A stretch of DNA of 64,000 nucleotides from Candidatus Accumulibacter contiguus (GCF_012940005.1 NZ_SPMX01000006.1:1-64000), one strand, 5' to 3'. Counted from the stretch's first letter, positions 7,509 to 17,937 are shown. Program-made: numbers and translations. The notes: generated from the letters alone by a model not told the origin.

Positions 7509-8537
7509 ATGCTAGACGACCGTGCCAAAACACTCCTCAAGACCCTGATCGAACGCTATATTGCCGAAGGGCAGCCGGTCGGCTCGCGCGCCCTGTCCAG
7601 GTACTCGTGCCTGGACCTGTCTGCAGCCACAGTGCGCAATGTGATGGCCGACCTGGAAGAGATTGGTCTGATTGCCAGTCCGCACACTTCCGCCGGACGC
7701 GTGCCCACGTCACGCGGCTACCGCTTTTTTGTCGATAGCCTGCTGACCGTCAAACCCCTCGAAAAGGACAAACTCGACGCCATCGAGGGACAGCTTCTCC
7801 CCTCGCAGCCCACACAATTGATCAGCAAGGCTTCGCACTTGTTGTCCGGGCTGACCCATTTTGCAGGCATCGTCCTGGCGCCGCGCCGTCGGACGCCGAA
7901 GATCCGTCAGATAGAGTTCATCAGTCTGTCAGATAAGCGCATTCTGCTGATCCTGGTCACTTCCGACGGCGACGTGCAGAATCGCCTGCTCTTCCCTGGG
8001 CGATCCTATACACCATCCGAACTGGTGACCGCGACCAACTATCTCAATCAGCATTTTGCCGGCCAGGATTTCGAGCACATCAGTCGCCGTCTCCAGGAAG
8101 ATCTGCAGAAACTGCGCGGGGATCTGCAGACGCTGATGGCCGCGGCGCTGACGGCCGGCGACGAGGTGATGCGTGGGCCGGACAGCCGCTATGTCATTTC
8201 CGGCGAGCGCAATCTGCTCGAAGTCGAGGAGTTCTCGTCGAACATGAAGCGGTTGCGCGAATTGTTCGACCTCTTCGAGCAGCGGACCTCGCTGATGCAG
8301 TTGCTCGAGCTCTCGAAGCGTGCCGACGGCGTGCAAATCTTCATTGGCGGCGAATCGGGACTGGCCCCTCTGGATGAGTGCAGCGTGGTCACCGCCCCTT
8401 ATGCCGTGGACGGCGAAGTGGTCGGCTCGGTGGGCGTCATCGGCCCAACCCGCATGGCCTACGAGCGGGTCATTCCGATCGTCGAAATTACCGCCCGACT
8501 GCTCTCTTCGGCGCTGACCTATCAGGCCAGATACTGA
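7509..8537 (+). CDS. hrcA: Heat-inducible transcription repressor HrcA
   Basis: HrcA represses heat-shock operons by binding CIRCE elements. The 342-residue protein has the winged-helix start [20 protein letters not shown], then [17 protein letters not shown] and [20 protein letters not shown], which are family signatures. The C-terminal GAF-like part ends with [20 protein letters not shown]. It lies divergent from nadK and overlaps hemH by one base (TGATG). No CIRCE palindrome is seen upstream, and no groE or dnaK gene is in the window. Confidence 0.96.
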   Translation: MLDDRAKTLLKTLIERYIAEGQPVGSRALSRYSCLDLSAATVRNVMADLEEIGLIASPHTSAGRVPTSRGYRFFVDSLLTVKPLEKDKLDAIEGQLLPSQPTQLISKASHLLSGLTHFAGIVLAPRRRTPKIRQIEFISLSDKRILLILVTSDGDVQNRLLFPGRSYTPSELVTATNYLNQHFAGQDFEHISRRLQEDLQKLRGDLQTLMAAALTAGDEVMRGPDSRYVISGERNLLEVEEFSSNMKRLRELFDLFEQRTSLMQLLELSKRADGVQIFIGGESGLAPLDECSVVTAPYAVDGEVVGSVGVIGPTRMAYERVIPIVEITARLLSSALTYQARY

Positions 8538-9640
8538 TGCCACCTTATCTTCCGGAGCCGGCCTACCGCCACGATAACTCCGCAGGCAGCGCCGTCCTGC
8601 TGATCAACCTGGGGACACCGGCAGCGCCGACGGCTGCGGCGGTGCGCCGCTACCTCAAGGAGTTTCTCTCCGACCCGCGCGTCGTCGAGATCCCGCGCGC
8701 CGCCTGGTGGCTGATTCTCAACGGCATCATTCTCAACATTCGACCGCGCCGGTCGGCGGAAAAGTATGCGGCGGTGTGGACTGCCGAAGGCTCGCCACTG
8801 CGCGTGCATGTCGAACGACAGGCCAAGTTGCTGCGTGGCTTTCTTGGGCAGGCCGGGCATCGGGTGCTCGTCGACTTCGCCATGCGTTATGGTGAGCCGT
8901 CGATTCCGGCAACACTCTCGCGTCTCAAGGCCGAGGGCTGCACGCGCATATTGTTGCTGCCACTCTATCCACAGTATTCGGCAAGCACGACGGCCAGCAC
9001 CTTCGATGCGCTTGGCGCCTGGCTGCAGCGCGTGCGCAATCAGCCGGAAGTACGCATGGTCAGGAGTTTCGCTGATCACCCCGGCTACATTGCTGCGCTG
9101 GCAGCGAGTGTTCGCGAGCACTGGTTCAGCCATGCCCGGCCGGACCGATCGTATCGCCTGGTCATGAGCTTTCATGGCTTGCCGCGCTACACGCTGGACA
9201 AGGGCGACCCCTACCACTGCGAGTGCCACAAGACCGGCCGTCTGCTTGCCGAGGCACTGGGTCTCGGCCAGGAACAATACCAGGTCTGTTTTCAGTCGCG
9301 TTTCGGCCGTGCCGAATGGCTGCAGCCGTATACCGCGGCAACACTCCAGGCACTGGCAACACAGGGCGTGCAGCGGGTCGATGTGATCTGCCCGGGCTTC
9401 CCGGCAGATTGTCTGGAAACGCTCGAAGAAATCGCCATCGAAGGCAAGCGCGAATTCATGCGGGCCGGCGGCAGGGAATTTCACTATCTTTCCTGCCTCA
9501 ACGAGCGTGACGACTGGATTCACGCACTCGCCGACCTGGCCGCCAGTCACCTGCAGGGCTGGCCGACCCGCACATCGCCGGATCCGGCCAGCCGTGAACT
9601 CAGAGCCTTGCGCGCGCGCGCCCTGGGAGCCTCGTCCTGA
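8537..9640 (+). CDS. hemH: Ferrochelatase
   Basis: Ferrochelatase inserts iron into protoporphyrin IX, the last step of haem synthesis. The 367-residue protein has [20 protein letters not shown] near the N-terminus, then YGEPSI, the core [15 protein letters not shown] and the catalytic-His block [20 protein letters not shown], and late [19 protein letters not shown] with the conserved Glu residues. Length fits the proteobacterial enzyme. The ATG overlaps the hrcA stop, so translation is likely coupled. It is convergent with aceB, only four bases separating the stops. Confidence 0.96.
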   Translation: MPPYLPEPAYRHDNSAGSAVLLINLGTPAAPTAAAVRRYLKEFLSDPRVVEIPRAAWWLILNGIILNIRPRRSAEKYAAVWTAEGSPLRVHVERQAKLLRGFLGQAGHRVLVDFAMRYGEPSIPATLSRLKAEGCTRILLLPLYPQYSASTTASTFDALGAWLQRVRNQPEVRMVRSFADHPGYIAALAASVREHWFSHARPDRSYRLVMSFHGLPRYTLDKGDPYHCECHKTGRLLAEALGLGQEQYQVCFQSRFGRAEWLQPYTAATLQALATQGVQRVDVICPGFPADCLETLEEIAIEGKREFMRAGGREFHYLSCLNERDDWIHALADLAASHLQGWPTRTSPDPASRELRALRARALGASS

Positions 9641-9644
9641 GGGT

Positions 9645-11243
9645 CTATTCCATTGCTTCGTACAGCGGCAGGGTCAGGAACTCCGGGTATTCCGGTGTCA
9701 GCGACATCTTGTCGAAAATGACTGCTGCCTGATCGTAGGTGGCAGTATCTTCTCCCTGAGCGCTGACCGTGGCTTTCACCTTGAGCAGTTCTTCGGCGAT
9801 CATGCCACGCACCATCTCGGCGGTGACCTTGCGGCCGTCATCGAGGACGCCTTTGGGCGAAACCACCCATTGCCAGACCTGCGAACGCGAGATCTCGGCC
9901 GTGGCGGCGTCTTCCATCAGGTTGTGGATCGGCACGCAGCCGTTGCCGGCGAGCCAGCTGCCGAGGTAGTGAATGCCGACGTTGATGTTGTTGCGCACAC
10001 CGGCTTCGGTGATGGGTTGTGAAGGCTGGAAGTTGAGGAAATCCGCCGCGGTGAAGGTCTCGTCGCGCTGCTTTTCCCACTGGTTCGGGCGGTCGCCGAG
10101 CACCTTCTGAAACTCCTCGGCAGCGATCGCCACCAACCCTGGGTGGGCCACCCAACCGCCATCGAAGCCGTCATTGGCGTCGCGGGTCTTGTCGTGACGG
10201 ATGCCTGCCAGCGCCTTTTCGTTGGCCACCGGATCGTTCTTGATCGGAATCAGTGCACTCATGCCGCCCATCGCCGGCGCGCCTCGCTTGTGGCAGATCT
10301 TGACCAGTTGCAGCGCGTAGCTGCGCATGAAGGGAACCTCCATGGTGATTGCTCCACGATTGGCGAGGCAGAAGTCCGGGTTCTTCTTGAACTTTTTGAT
10401 GCACGAGAAAATGTAGTCCCAGCGTCCGGCGTTGAGGCCGGCAGAGTGCTCGCGCAGTTCGTAGAGGATTTCCTCCATCTCGAAGGTGGCAAGGATGGTC
10501 TCGACCAGCACGGTGGCCTTGATGGTGCCGCGCGGCAGGCCGATGTGCTCCTGCGCCAGGATGAAGATGTCGTTCCACAGGCGCGCTTCGAGATGCGATT
10601 CCATCTTTGGCAGATAGAAGAAGGGGCCAGCGCCACGCGCGATCTGCTCTCTGGCGTTGTGAAAAAAGACGAGTCCGAAGTCGAAGATGCCGCCGGAAAC
10701 GCGCTGACCATCGACGGTGACGTGTTTTTCGTCGAGGTGCCAGCCGCGCGGACGAATCTGCAGAGTGGCGATGGTGTCGTTGAGTGCATATTCCTTGCCG
10801 GCTTCGTTGGTGAACGACAACTGGCGCCGAATGGCTTTGTAGAGGTTGACCTGGCCCTGGATCTGGTTGTCCCACTTCGGACTGTTCGAGTCCTCGAAGT
10901 CGCTCATGTACGAATCGGCGCCCGAGTTGTAGGCGTTGATGATCATCTTGGCTTCGACCGGGCCGGTGATTTCGGTGCGGCGGCGCTCGAGCGCCTTCGG
11001 CAGCGGTGCAATTTTCCAGTCGCCGTCGCGGATGGATTGGGTTTCCGGCAGAAAGTCGGGCATCTCGCCAGCGTCGATCCGTTCCTGGCGAGCAACGCGT
11101 GCCTGCAGCAGTTCCTGGCGGCGACCCTCGAAAGAGCGGTGCAGTTTGGTGACCAGAGCCAGCGCCTCGGGGGTGAGAATGGTTTCGTAACCGGGTTGGA
11201 TCGGTGCGTTGATTTGCATGCCGGCGGGCAGATCGAGACTCAT
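9645..11243 (-). CDS. aceB: Malate synthase A
   Basis: Malate synthase condenses glyoxylate with acetyl-CoA in the glyoxylate shunt, needed for growth on acetate and fatty acids. The 532-residue length is that of the A isoform. Motifs include SYMSDFEDSNSPKWDNQIQG, GPFFYLPKMESHLEARLWND and MRSYALQLVKICHKRGAPAM. The late FLTLPLYEAME end is typical. AAAGGAG lies 9 bases before the ATG at 11243. The gene is divergent from a LysR-type regulator with nested palindromes between them. Confidence 0.96.
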   Translation of the reverse strand: MSLDLPAGMQINAPIQPGYETILTPEALALVTKLHRSFEGRRQELLQARVARQERIDAGEMPDFLPETQSIRDGDWKIAPLPKALERRRTEITGPVEAKMIINAYNSGADSYMSDFEDSNSPKWDNQIQGQVNLYKAIRRQLSFTNEAGKEYALNDTIATLQIRPRGWHLDEKHVTVDGQRVSGGIFDFGLVFFHNAREQIARGAGPFFYLPKMESHLEARLWNDIFILAQEHIGLPRGTIKATVLVETILATFEMEEILYELREHSAGLNAGRWDYIFSCIKKFKKNPDFCLANRGAITMEVPFMRSYALQLVKICHKRGAPAMGGMSALIPIKNDPVANEKALAGIRHDKTRDANDGFDGGWVAHPGLVAIAAEEFQKVLGDRPNQWEKQRDETFTAADFLNFQPSQPITEAGVRNNINVGIHYLGSWLAGNGCVPIHNLMEDAATAEISRSQVWQWVVSPKGVLDDGRKVTAEMVRGMIAEELLKVKATVSAQGEDTATYDQAAVIFDKMSLTPEYPEFLTLPLYEAME

Positions 11244-11302
11244 ACGATGACTCCTTTCGATGGGTGATAAGCAATGCAGCGATTCTATTGGATGCTGCAA
11301 TG

Positions 11303-11335
11303 AAAGATAAGAGCGATTAGAATCAAATTATCTTT
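11303..11335. promoter_or_regulatory. Nested palindromes between aceB and lysR gene
   Basis: AAAGATAA (11303-11310) and TTATCTTT (11328-11335) form a perfect 8-bp inverted repeat with a 17-bp spacer, and GATTAGAATC (11315-11324) is a second palindrome inside it. It sits 25 bp upstream of the LysR ATG and 60 bp upstream of the aceB ATG. Position and symmetry suggest the LysR binding site; this is inference. Confidence 0.5.
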
Positions 11336-11359
11336 TACTTCTGGTATCGAATCGGCGAG

Positions 11360-12265
11360 ATGGATCATATCAAGCAAATCGAGGCCTTCGTTAACGCAGC
11401 GACACGTGGCAGTCTCTCGGCAGCAGCACAACTTGAAGGGATCACGCCGGCAGTGATCGGGCGCCGGCTCGATGCTCTGGAGGCGCGCCTTGGCGTCAAG
11501 CTGCTGCTGCGCACGACGCGAAAGCTGTCGCTGACCTTCGAAGGGCAGGCTTTCCTCGAAGACTGTCAGCGCATCCTCAACGACCTGGCGAATGCCGAAG
11601 CGGCAGTTTCACTCGGCGGCATTCGTGCCAGCGGTCACCTCAAGGTGTCGGCGCCGGCCGGTTTTGGGCGCCGGCATGTGGCGCCTCAGGTGGCCGTTTT
11701 CATGCAGGCCAATCCACAGGTCAGCGTGCGGCTCGATCTCACCGATCGGATTGTCGATCTGCTCAATGAGGGCGTCGACTGTGCGGTACGCATCGGCGAA
11801 ATGGCCGATTCGAGCCTGGCGAGCAGCAAACTTGGTGAAATGCGCCGCGTCGTCGTCGCCAGCCCGGCCTACCTGGCGGAACACGGGGCACCCCGTACGC
11901 CGGCCGAACTGACCGCACACAACTGTCTGTCGCTTGGCCAACAGCGTGGCTGGGTGCTGCGCCAGAACGTGGAAGGGGAGGTGGCTAACCACAAGGTATC
12001 GGGCACTTTCGAGTGCAACGATGGTGCGGTGTTACACGCCTGGGCACTGGCCGGAAAGGGATTGGCCTGGCGATCGATGTGGGAAGTGGGTGATGATTTG
12101 CAGAGTGGCCGGCTCGTTTCCCTGCTCGACGAGCATGCGGCTCCCAGCGTCGGTATCTACGCCGTATTTCCGCAACGCCGGCATTTGCCATTGCGGGTTC
12201 GGTTGTTCATCGATCAGCTCAAGACGACTTTTGGTGATCCGCAGTACTGGGGACTTGGCCACTGA
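11360..12265 (+). CDS. LysR-family regulator
   Basis: A 301-residue LysR-type regulator. The N-terminal winged HTH covers residues 1-60 (IEAFVNAATRGSLSAAAQLE then GRRLDALEARLGVKLLLRTT), and a periplasmic-binding-like effector domain follows (GHLKVSAPAGFGRRHVAPQV onward, SVRLDLTDRIVDLLNEGVDC). It resembles the large DsdC/CrgA-type subgroup that represses or activates neighbouring genes. Its divergence from aceB makes malate synthase control the most likely role; the effector is unknown. Confidence 0.9.
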   Translation: MDHIKQIEAFVNAATRGSLSAAAQLEGITPAVIGRRLDALEARLGVKLLLRTTRKLSLTFEGQAFLEDCQRILNDLANAEAAVSLGGIRASGHLKVSAPAGFGRRHVAPQVAVFMQANPQVSVRLDLTDRIVDLLNEGVDCAVRIGEMADSSLASSKLGEMRRVVVASPAYLAEHGAPRTPAELTAHNCLSLGQQRGWVLRQNVEGEVANHKVSGTFECNDGAVLHAWALAGKGLAWRSMWEVGDDLQSGRLVSLLDEHAAPSVGIYAVFPQRRHLPLRVRLFIDQLKTTFGDPQYWGLGH

Positions 12266-12312
12266 ACTCTGGTCTGACGCGAAGCCAAACCGCAGCCACT
12301 CGGCGCGCCGGA

Positions 12313-12510
12313 TCACTCCACATTGCTGGCGGCCTTCCTGGCAGCACGCAGCAGCGCTTTTCTGGCCTTTTCAGCCCGGATGTGCGCGATCGCCTGAGCC
12401 TTGTTGCACTCCTTGCAATAGGAATGCAGGCCATCCGAACTTCGTGAGTTTTTGTGAAATTCCAGGACGGATTTTTCTTGCTTGCACTTGACACAGATTT
12501 TCGTATTCAT
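12313..12510 (-). CDS. Small zinc-ribbon protein
   Basis: A 65-residue protein starting MNTKICVKCKQEKSVLEFHK, with CVKC and later YCKEC forming a four-Cys zinc ribbon at residues 6-33. The C-terminal half is a basic Ala/Arg helix (RKALLRAARKAAS). Such domains resemble the N-terminal Cys-rich part of HNH-associated proteins and phage-type small proteins. The frame is open to 12555 with another ATG, but the Cys motif begins right after 12510. No good ribosome site is seen. Function unknown. Confidence 0.6.
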   Translation of the reverse strand: MNTKICVKCKQEKSVLEFHKNSRSSDGLHSYCKECNKAQAIAHIRAEKARKALLRAARKAASNVE

Positions 12511-13017
12511 GGGAGGAAGGGGATAAAGGGAGTCCAGAAAGATTAGGGTGTGCATGTGGCTACAATAAGTTGAATTAATGGACTCCTATGTGACCAATGG
12601 CACGTTTTATCTCACATGGGTGCGCTCCCTGCCCCTCGAAGCCCGCGCCGAGAGCCCCAATCCGGCGCCCAGAAACCCCTCGCAGGCAAGCATAAATAGT
12701 ATTCTCATCAATACGATGGCAGTATAATAAGGGAGCTCTACGGAGGGGTTGCCGAAGCTTTCCGGGCCACCGACCAGAGCAAACGAGAAGGCTCAGCCTA
12801 GCCAGCACGACATAAGCAAAGACTATGTCTTTATATAAACACCGCTAATTAAATAGCCACTTGGGCGGCAGATTCTTTGCGCTGCCGGGAGTGGTTCACC
12901 GTAGCGGTAAAAAATTCTGACAGTCTGTGGCGAATGCTGCGGTCGACGATGTCACACCCGGTCGCGCTCGCTGATCCGGGAGGGAGGGAGCTGCACCAGA
13001 GCGGATCGAGTGCCGAG
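12511..13017. other. Intergenic region without clear gene
   Basis: About 500 bp with no convincing coding frame. The part 12690-12860 is A+T-rich relative to the surroundings and holds short GC hairpins (for instance around 12735-12790). I looked for a c-di-GMP riboswitch and for IS ends and could not support either. It may be the decayed downstream end of the HD-GYP locus. Confidence 0.35.
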
Positions 13018-15952
13018 TCAGACTGCGGGTGGCGGGCGAAGCGTCGTGGCGAGCAAGCGCTCGACGTCTATCGCGTCGACCTGCTCCGGCTGCATGAATT
13101 CTCGGGCATAGTCGAGATGGACGCCGGCGCGCAGGAAGAGTGCGAACAAATCCGGATCGATGTGCTGCTCCTGTTGCATCCGGGACATGATGGCCAGCGC
13201 TTCCGACAGCGTCTTGCCCTTCTTGTAGGGCCGGTCTACCGCCGTCAATGCTTCGAAAATGTCGGCGATGGCCATCATCCTCGCCAGCGGGCTCATTTGC
13301 TCGCGCCTGAGTTGCCGCGGGTAGCCGCTGCCATCCATTTTCTCGTGGTGAGCTCCGGCGATTTCCGGCACTTGCCGGAGGTGCCTCGGGAAAGGCAGTT
13401 GCGAAAGCATGACCAGCGTCTGCACGATATGCTCGTTGATCTTGTAGCGCTCCTCTGCCGACAAGGTGCCGCGCGCGACAGAGAGGTTGTAGAGTTCGCC
13501 TCGGTTGTACAGCAGCGCCGGAACCGGCATGCGAAATCCCCAACGGTTGTTCTCCGGCATGCGATCCTGCGGCCGCCTTGCAAAAACGTGCTCCGGCTTG
13601 TCGGCGAGCAGTGCTTCGACAACGGGCAGTTTCGGGCAAGGGGTGCGCGCCTTGCGCAGTTTCTCTTCCCGGGAAATGCCGATGCGGTCATCGAGCGTGC
13701 GCAGCCAGGTCCGTGTGGCGATCGAGCGCAGGCGATCGATGCTTTCCGGAGCCATGAATTCACCCCCTTCGTTGCAACTGGCAACGAAGGCAAAATCGTC
13801 GTCGAGCCGCTGCAGCTCGGCGGCGACGCGGCGGTGTACCGATTCTGCGTCCGTACCTGCGACAATGGCCTGCAGGCCGCTGATTTCCGCGTCACGTTTG
13901 AGCACTTCAAAGCGCATCCGTATTTCGTGGATGCGGTCATGAATGGCTTCGAGCTTGGTGGCCTTGTCCACCACGTATTCGGGCGTCGTCACCTTGCCGC
14001 AGTCATGCAGCCAGGCGGCCACATGTAACGCTTCCCAGTCATCCTCGGTCAACTGGAAATCCTGATAGGGACCGCTGCTGGCAGCGCACGCCGCGCGGGC
14101 GAGCATCTTGGTCAGTTCCGGAACGCGTGCGCAGTGACCGCCGGTATATGGACTCTTGGCATCAATCGCCGTGGCCAGCAACTGGATGAAGGCTTCGAAC
14201 AAATCCTTCTGAGCCTTGATCAATGCCTTGCTTTCGAGCGACACCGCTGCCGTACCGGAAAGGGCTTTGACGAAGCTCAGGCGGCTGCTATCCGTTGCCG
14301 TATCGCAGAGCAGGATCATCGCGCCGACCAGTTCGCTCTTGCGGTTGCAGAGCGGGACGGCAATGGCGTGGCTCGCCTCGGCCAGGTTTGCAGTCGCCGG
14401 CCCCAGGCAGGCAATATCTTCGGGCTGCAGCCGGTTGGCACGAGCGACGCCGTCGGTCAGGGCAGCGCCGAGTAGCGGGCCGGCGCGCGCTACGTCTAGC
14501 GAAGGCAATTCGCCAGCCAGTGCCGAACCGGTATCGTCGAGTGCCGCGGCCGGATTGAGCTGACCGTCCTCGGCCAGGTAAAGCACGCCAGCCCGTGCCC
14601 CGGATGCCGAGAGCGTATCGGAGAGCAGGCGCGGCAGCAGTCGGTCGAAGTTCTGCTCGGCGGCAACAGTCTCGCTGATGTCCAGAAAGCGGTGGATGGT
14701 TCTCTTCATCCCGTCCATGGTCAACACCAGCTCGGTGACTTCCTTGATCGAAGACTCCAGGGCAATCGGCCGGGAAAATTCGAAATGGCGGATCGCCTCG
14801 GCTTCGCTGGCCAGACGGCGCAACGAACGCGAAATGCTCTGCGCAAGCAGCCAGGTGAGCGGAATCGTCAGCAGCAGAACGAGCAAGGTGGCCGATGCCG
14901 AATGCTGTATCACTCGCAGGGCACCGGCCATCAGCTCGCTTTCGGGAATGGCGGTGACGAGGTAGAGCGGCGGCACCCCTTCGAGCAGGAGGCGGTTAAC
15001 CGAGACTCTCCACGTGTTGCCGCTGACCGTGACGCCAAGGATCTGCGCTTCCTCGTCCTGCATCTTCCTGACGACGGGCAGGAGCGGTACCAGTGCCGGC
15101 ACGCCCAATTCGTCGATTCTTGCCAGCGACGGTTTGCCATCGCTGGCCGGCGAGGCCAGCACCATCCGCGAGGCCTCCTCGTAAGCCAGTACATGGCCCT
15201 GTGAATCGACGAGAACCATCACGCTGCCCGGCGTGACCTTTTGCCTGGCCAGGTTCTCTCCAAGGGTATCGAGCAGGATGTCTGCGCCGACCACGGAGCG
15301 TCCACCGCCGGCGCGGCTGGCCAGCGTCGTGCCGACCCGCCGGCTCGAGAAAAACAGGTACGGGGCGGTCTTGACCTGCGTCCGAGAGGCCAGTCCTTGC
15401 TTATACCAGATCCGGTCCCGCGGATCATAGGCCGCAGCGTAGTCCGGACGGTCGTCGTCGCGCAGAGTCTGCAGTGCCGAATCGAGATAGATGAATCGAC
15501 CCTGCCGCTGCCCCCCCCAGCTGTTCGATGCTCTGCACCACGTAGCTCGCGCCGGCCGGCGCTCGTGCGGCTTCGCTGACGCTGCCATGGCCGATCCGTC
15601 CAAGCAGGAAGAAGTCGCCATTTTCGTAGCCGATATAGAGCGAAGACAGGGCCGGCGAACTGTCGAGCGCCTGCCGAATGAACTCCAGGCTGTCGAGACG
15701 CTCCCTGAGCGAGGTCGCACGGGTCACCCGCTGCAGGCTCAACAGGCGGGCGGCCACCTCCGCCGGTTCGATGATGCGCCGCATCTCCAGCAGTGCCGCA
15801 CGGCTGATGCGTGCCGTCAGGTCGGCGGCGGACTCTTCCAGCAGATTGCTGCTGAGCTGGTAGCCAATTCCCCCGAGAACACCGCCAACGAGAAGAATCA
15901 GCGCCAGAAACAGTGTCGAGATATGGATGTGCAGTGGGTAGCGATAACGCAT
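13018..15952 (-). CDS. Membrane HD-GYP sensor, frameshifted at a G8 run
   Basis: The N-terminal frame starts at ATG 15952 (MRYRYPLHIHISTLFLALIL) and reads about 145 residues to SYVVQSIEQLGG. At 15511-15518 the coding strand has eight G; with seven, the frame continues into QRQGRFIYLDSALQTLRDD and on to 13018, giving about 977 residues. Order: TM1 (about 10-30), extracellular Cache-like sensor, TM2 (SATLLVLLLTIPLTWLLAQS), HAMP, GAF, then an HD-GYP domain with HDCGKVTTPEYVVDK and HHEKMDGSGYPRQL. HD-GYP proteins hydrolyse c-di-GMP. The single extra G is either phase variation, a true lesion or a sequencing error. Confidence 0.85.
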
Positions 15953-16249
15953 GTGCCTGGCCTCGTAGCAGCATCTTCCGGATAGCAAACGATACCGAAA
16001 AAGCATGGCTTCGTGCGCGGAATACAGCCACCCTGAAAAAGATGGAGATCTATAGAAAGTATCGGAGATTATTTACATCGCGGCTTGCATGTTTTCCCTT
16101 GCGCCCTCCGTTGTGCGCAGTATAATTATTTAAGCCATTGTTAAAAATCATATTACCTGAAGTCTTCAGGGTGTTGGTGTAGTATATTGACATGAGCCTC
16201 CGGGGTTCCGGGTTTGGCGGCAAGCAGAGGGTGCGAGATGGCCATGCGG

Positions 16250-16489
16250 GTGAAGGCGGCACGGGCGAGGTGGGGCTCAAACAGCGGTATCGGGTGACGA
16301 ACTGTTCGAAGTACGACCGAGCGCTGGTCAGCCGCGGCAATCTGACGATCTGATCTGGCCGTAGACGAAACGACCAAGGACATCATCGGCATGGAAGTGA
16401 CCACCGCCGACCGGGGCGACAGCCTGTACTCCCGGACTTTCGAGCGGCAAGTCACCGAAGGTCACATCCGGGCCGCGAACATCATCTAA
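16250..16489 (+). pseudogene. IS5-type transposase remnant
   Basis: Two separated pieces of an IS5-family transposase are readable: LKQRYRVTNCSKYDRALVSR with GNLTI (about 16268-16349), which is the family N-terminus, then after a stop and frame change LAVDETTKDIIGMEVTTADR (about 16356-16420), which is the region after the first catalytic Asp. The middle and the C-terminal catalytic part are missing. This is a dead, internally deleted element. Confidence 0.7.
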
Positions 16490-16533
16490 TTAAGGATGGT
16501 TTTTTTAACACGCTCAAATCAAGGAGAAGCCAA

Positions 16534-17154
16534 ATGAAACCAATAAAAATGTTGGCTATGAAGAGCAGGGTGATTTGTGGGGTGGCGGCCTTGTTGCTGC
16601 TCTTGAGCACGTCTGCGATGGCCGGCTTTATCGACTTCGAAGGCGATACGCTAGGCCCCAAAGCCAACGGATTTACTTCGGTTGGCGACGCGGGAGTGCA
16701 CTTCTTCGACACGATCGGGACGGACTTGCGGGTCCATCCCGACCAGACCGTGGTGAGCCAGAATCTTCAGGCGCCTATTGACGACGCAAGCCGGATCAAG
16801 ATCGTCTTCGACACGGATAAGAGTTCACTCAACTTGTTTTTCGGCAACGATGATGCTTGCTGCTCAGCCCCCGGTGATCGAGCCTGGCTGGAAGTGTTCA
16901 GCGGCGTCACTTCTGTTGGTCTCGCGAGCGTGGTCATGAACCGCAACGACCTGACCGACCAGTCGATCGGCATTTCGACTGCCAGTTTCGACAGCGCGCT
17001 GTTCTGGTACGGGAAGGCGGACGGAACACCGATCGGTCTGCTCGAGGCGATAGACAATATTTCGTTCACTGACGCGGTTCCCGAACCCGCCTCTCTTGCG
17101 CTCCTTAGCCTTGGTCTGGCAGGACTCGGATTCAGCCGCCGCAAACAAGCGTAA
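16534..17154 (+). CDS. PEP-CTERM sorting-domain protein
   Basis: A 206-residue exported protein. A signal peptide covers about residues 1-30 (VICGVAALLLLLSTSAMAG). The mature part is beta-rich and begins FIDFEGDTLGPKANGFTSVG. The C-terminus is a canonical PEP-CTERM signal: VPEPASLALLSLGLAGLGF followed by SRRKQA. Such proteins are processed by the EpsH-type exosortase and linked to exopolysaccharide and floc formation in Rhodocyclales. AAGGAG precedes the ATG. A strong terminator follows, so the gene is monocistronic. No exosortase gene is in the window. Confidence 0.92.
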   Translation: MKPIKMLAMKSRVICGVAALLLLLSTSAMAGFIDFEGDTLGPKANGFTSVGDAGVHFFDTIGTDLRVHPDQTVVSQNLQAPIDDASRIKIVFDTDKSSLNLFFGNDDACCSAPGDRAWLEVFSGVTSVGLASVVMNRNDLTDQSIGISTASFDSALFWYGKADGTPIGLLEAIDNISFTDAVPEPASLALLSLGLAGLGFSRRKQA

Positions 17155-17168
17155 TCACACCACTCATA

Positions 17169-17198
17169 CAGACCCCGCTGCAGCGGGGTCTGTTTATT
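17169..17198 (+). terminator. Rho-independent terminator of the PEP-CTERM gene
   Basis: CAGACCCCGCT-GC-AGCGGGGTCTG (17169-17192) forms a perfect 11-bp stem with a minimal loop and is followed by TTTATT. It lies 15 bp after the stop codon. Confidence 0.88.
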
Positions 17199-17279
17199 CT
17201 GCCGCTGCACGGCTGCGCATCGCATACACGGGATCGTACGTCCGCAGTGCCGCGTTCATCTGCTGCCAAACGCTCTTTC

Positions 17280-17308
17280 GATTAGAATCTGTTAATGTAG
17301 AAGTAATC
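17280..17308. repeat. Orphan copy of the IS end motif
   Basis: ATTAGAATCTGTTAATGTAG plus AA (17281-17302) is identical to 385-406 at the end of the IS701-like element. Here it has no transposase on either side. The flanks GATTA and TAATC are inverted, as the flanks of the first copy are (GCCATTAG/CTAATGGC), although their sequence differs. It may be a solo IS end left by deletion. Confidence 0.5.
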
Positions 17309-17369
17309 ATATCGGTGCTGCGCGCGAATTTGGAAAGCCTGTACGATGAGCGCCTTTGTGGAGTCACCC

Positions 17370-17879
17370 ATGCCCGATCCAACGCCTAGACCATCGATCA
17401 AAGCGCCTGCTTTCGAAAGCAAGATCGTTTCCCCCGGCGAACTCGCTGCGCGCATTACCGGCGCACCGCGTCCGCTGGTGTTCACCAACGGCTGCTTCGA
17501 CCTGCTGCACCGCGGCCATGTCAACCTCCTCGCCGAAGCCCGCGCACTCGGCGCGGCGCTGATCGTTGCGCTGAACTCCGATGCTTCGGTCAAACGACTT
17601 GGCAAAGGCGACGACCGTCCGGTCAATCCCCTGCGCGATCGTCTGGCGGTCATTGCCGCTCTCGAATCCGTCACGCTGGTAACCTGGTTTGAGGAAGATA
17701 CGCCCTTGCAGCGCATTCTCGATTGCCGGCCCGACATCCTCGTCAAGGGTGGCGACTGGCCGGTCGAGAGAATCGTCGGCAATGAAGAAGTGAGCGGCTG
17801 GGGTGGGCGTGTACTGTCCTTGCCGTTCATTCACCAGACATCGACCACCGGTCTGCTCGCAATGATCCGGCGGCTGTAG
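17370..17879 (+). CDS. rfaE2: D-glycero-beta-D-manno-heptose 1-phosphate adenylyltransferase
   Basis: This enzyme transfers AMP to heptose-1-phosphate in ADP-heptose synthesis for the LPS core. The protein has the nucleotidyltransferase motif VFTNGCFDLLHRGHVNLLAE, with the T/HxGH-like signature, and the conserved ALNSDASVKRLGKGDDRPVN and KGGDWPVERIVGNEEV blocks. The end HQTSTTGLLAMIRRL is typical. GGAG lies six bases before the ATG at 17370; an upstream ATG at 17346 would add eight residues. It is the stand-alone C-domain form, the kinase partner being elsewhere. Confidence 0.93.
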   Translation: MPDPTPRPSIKAPAFESKIVSPGELAARITGAPRPLVFTNGCFDLLHRGHVNLLAEARALGAALIVALNSDASVKRLGKGDDRPVNPLRDRLAVIAALESVTLVTWFEEDTPLQRILDCRPDILVKGGDWPVERIVGNEEVSGWGGRVLSLPFIHQTSTTGLLAMIRRL

Positions 17880-17937
17880 CGCGCTGCGCGGGCAGTCATC
17901 GAGCGAGCGGCTGCTCGGGAAGCGCCTTTCGGCGAGA

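Noticed and set aside
12575-12808. 77-codon minus-strand reading frame
   Set aside because: It is rich in Arg, Gly and Cys, has no ribosome site and no recognisable motif, so it looks like chance in GC-rich DNA.
12700-12860. Possible c-di-GMP (GEMM) riboswitch downstream of the HD-GYP gene
   Set aside because: A few GC stems and a GCCGAAGC-like piece are present, but the conserved GEMM core and tetraloop receptor are not found in either strand.
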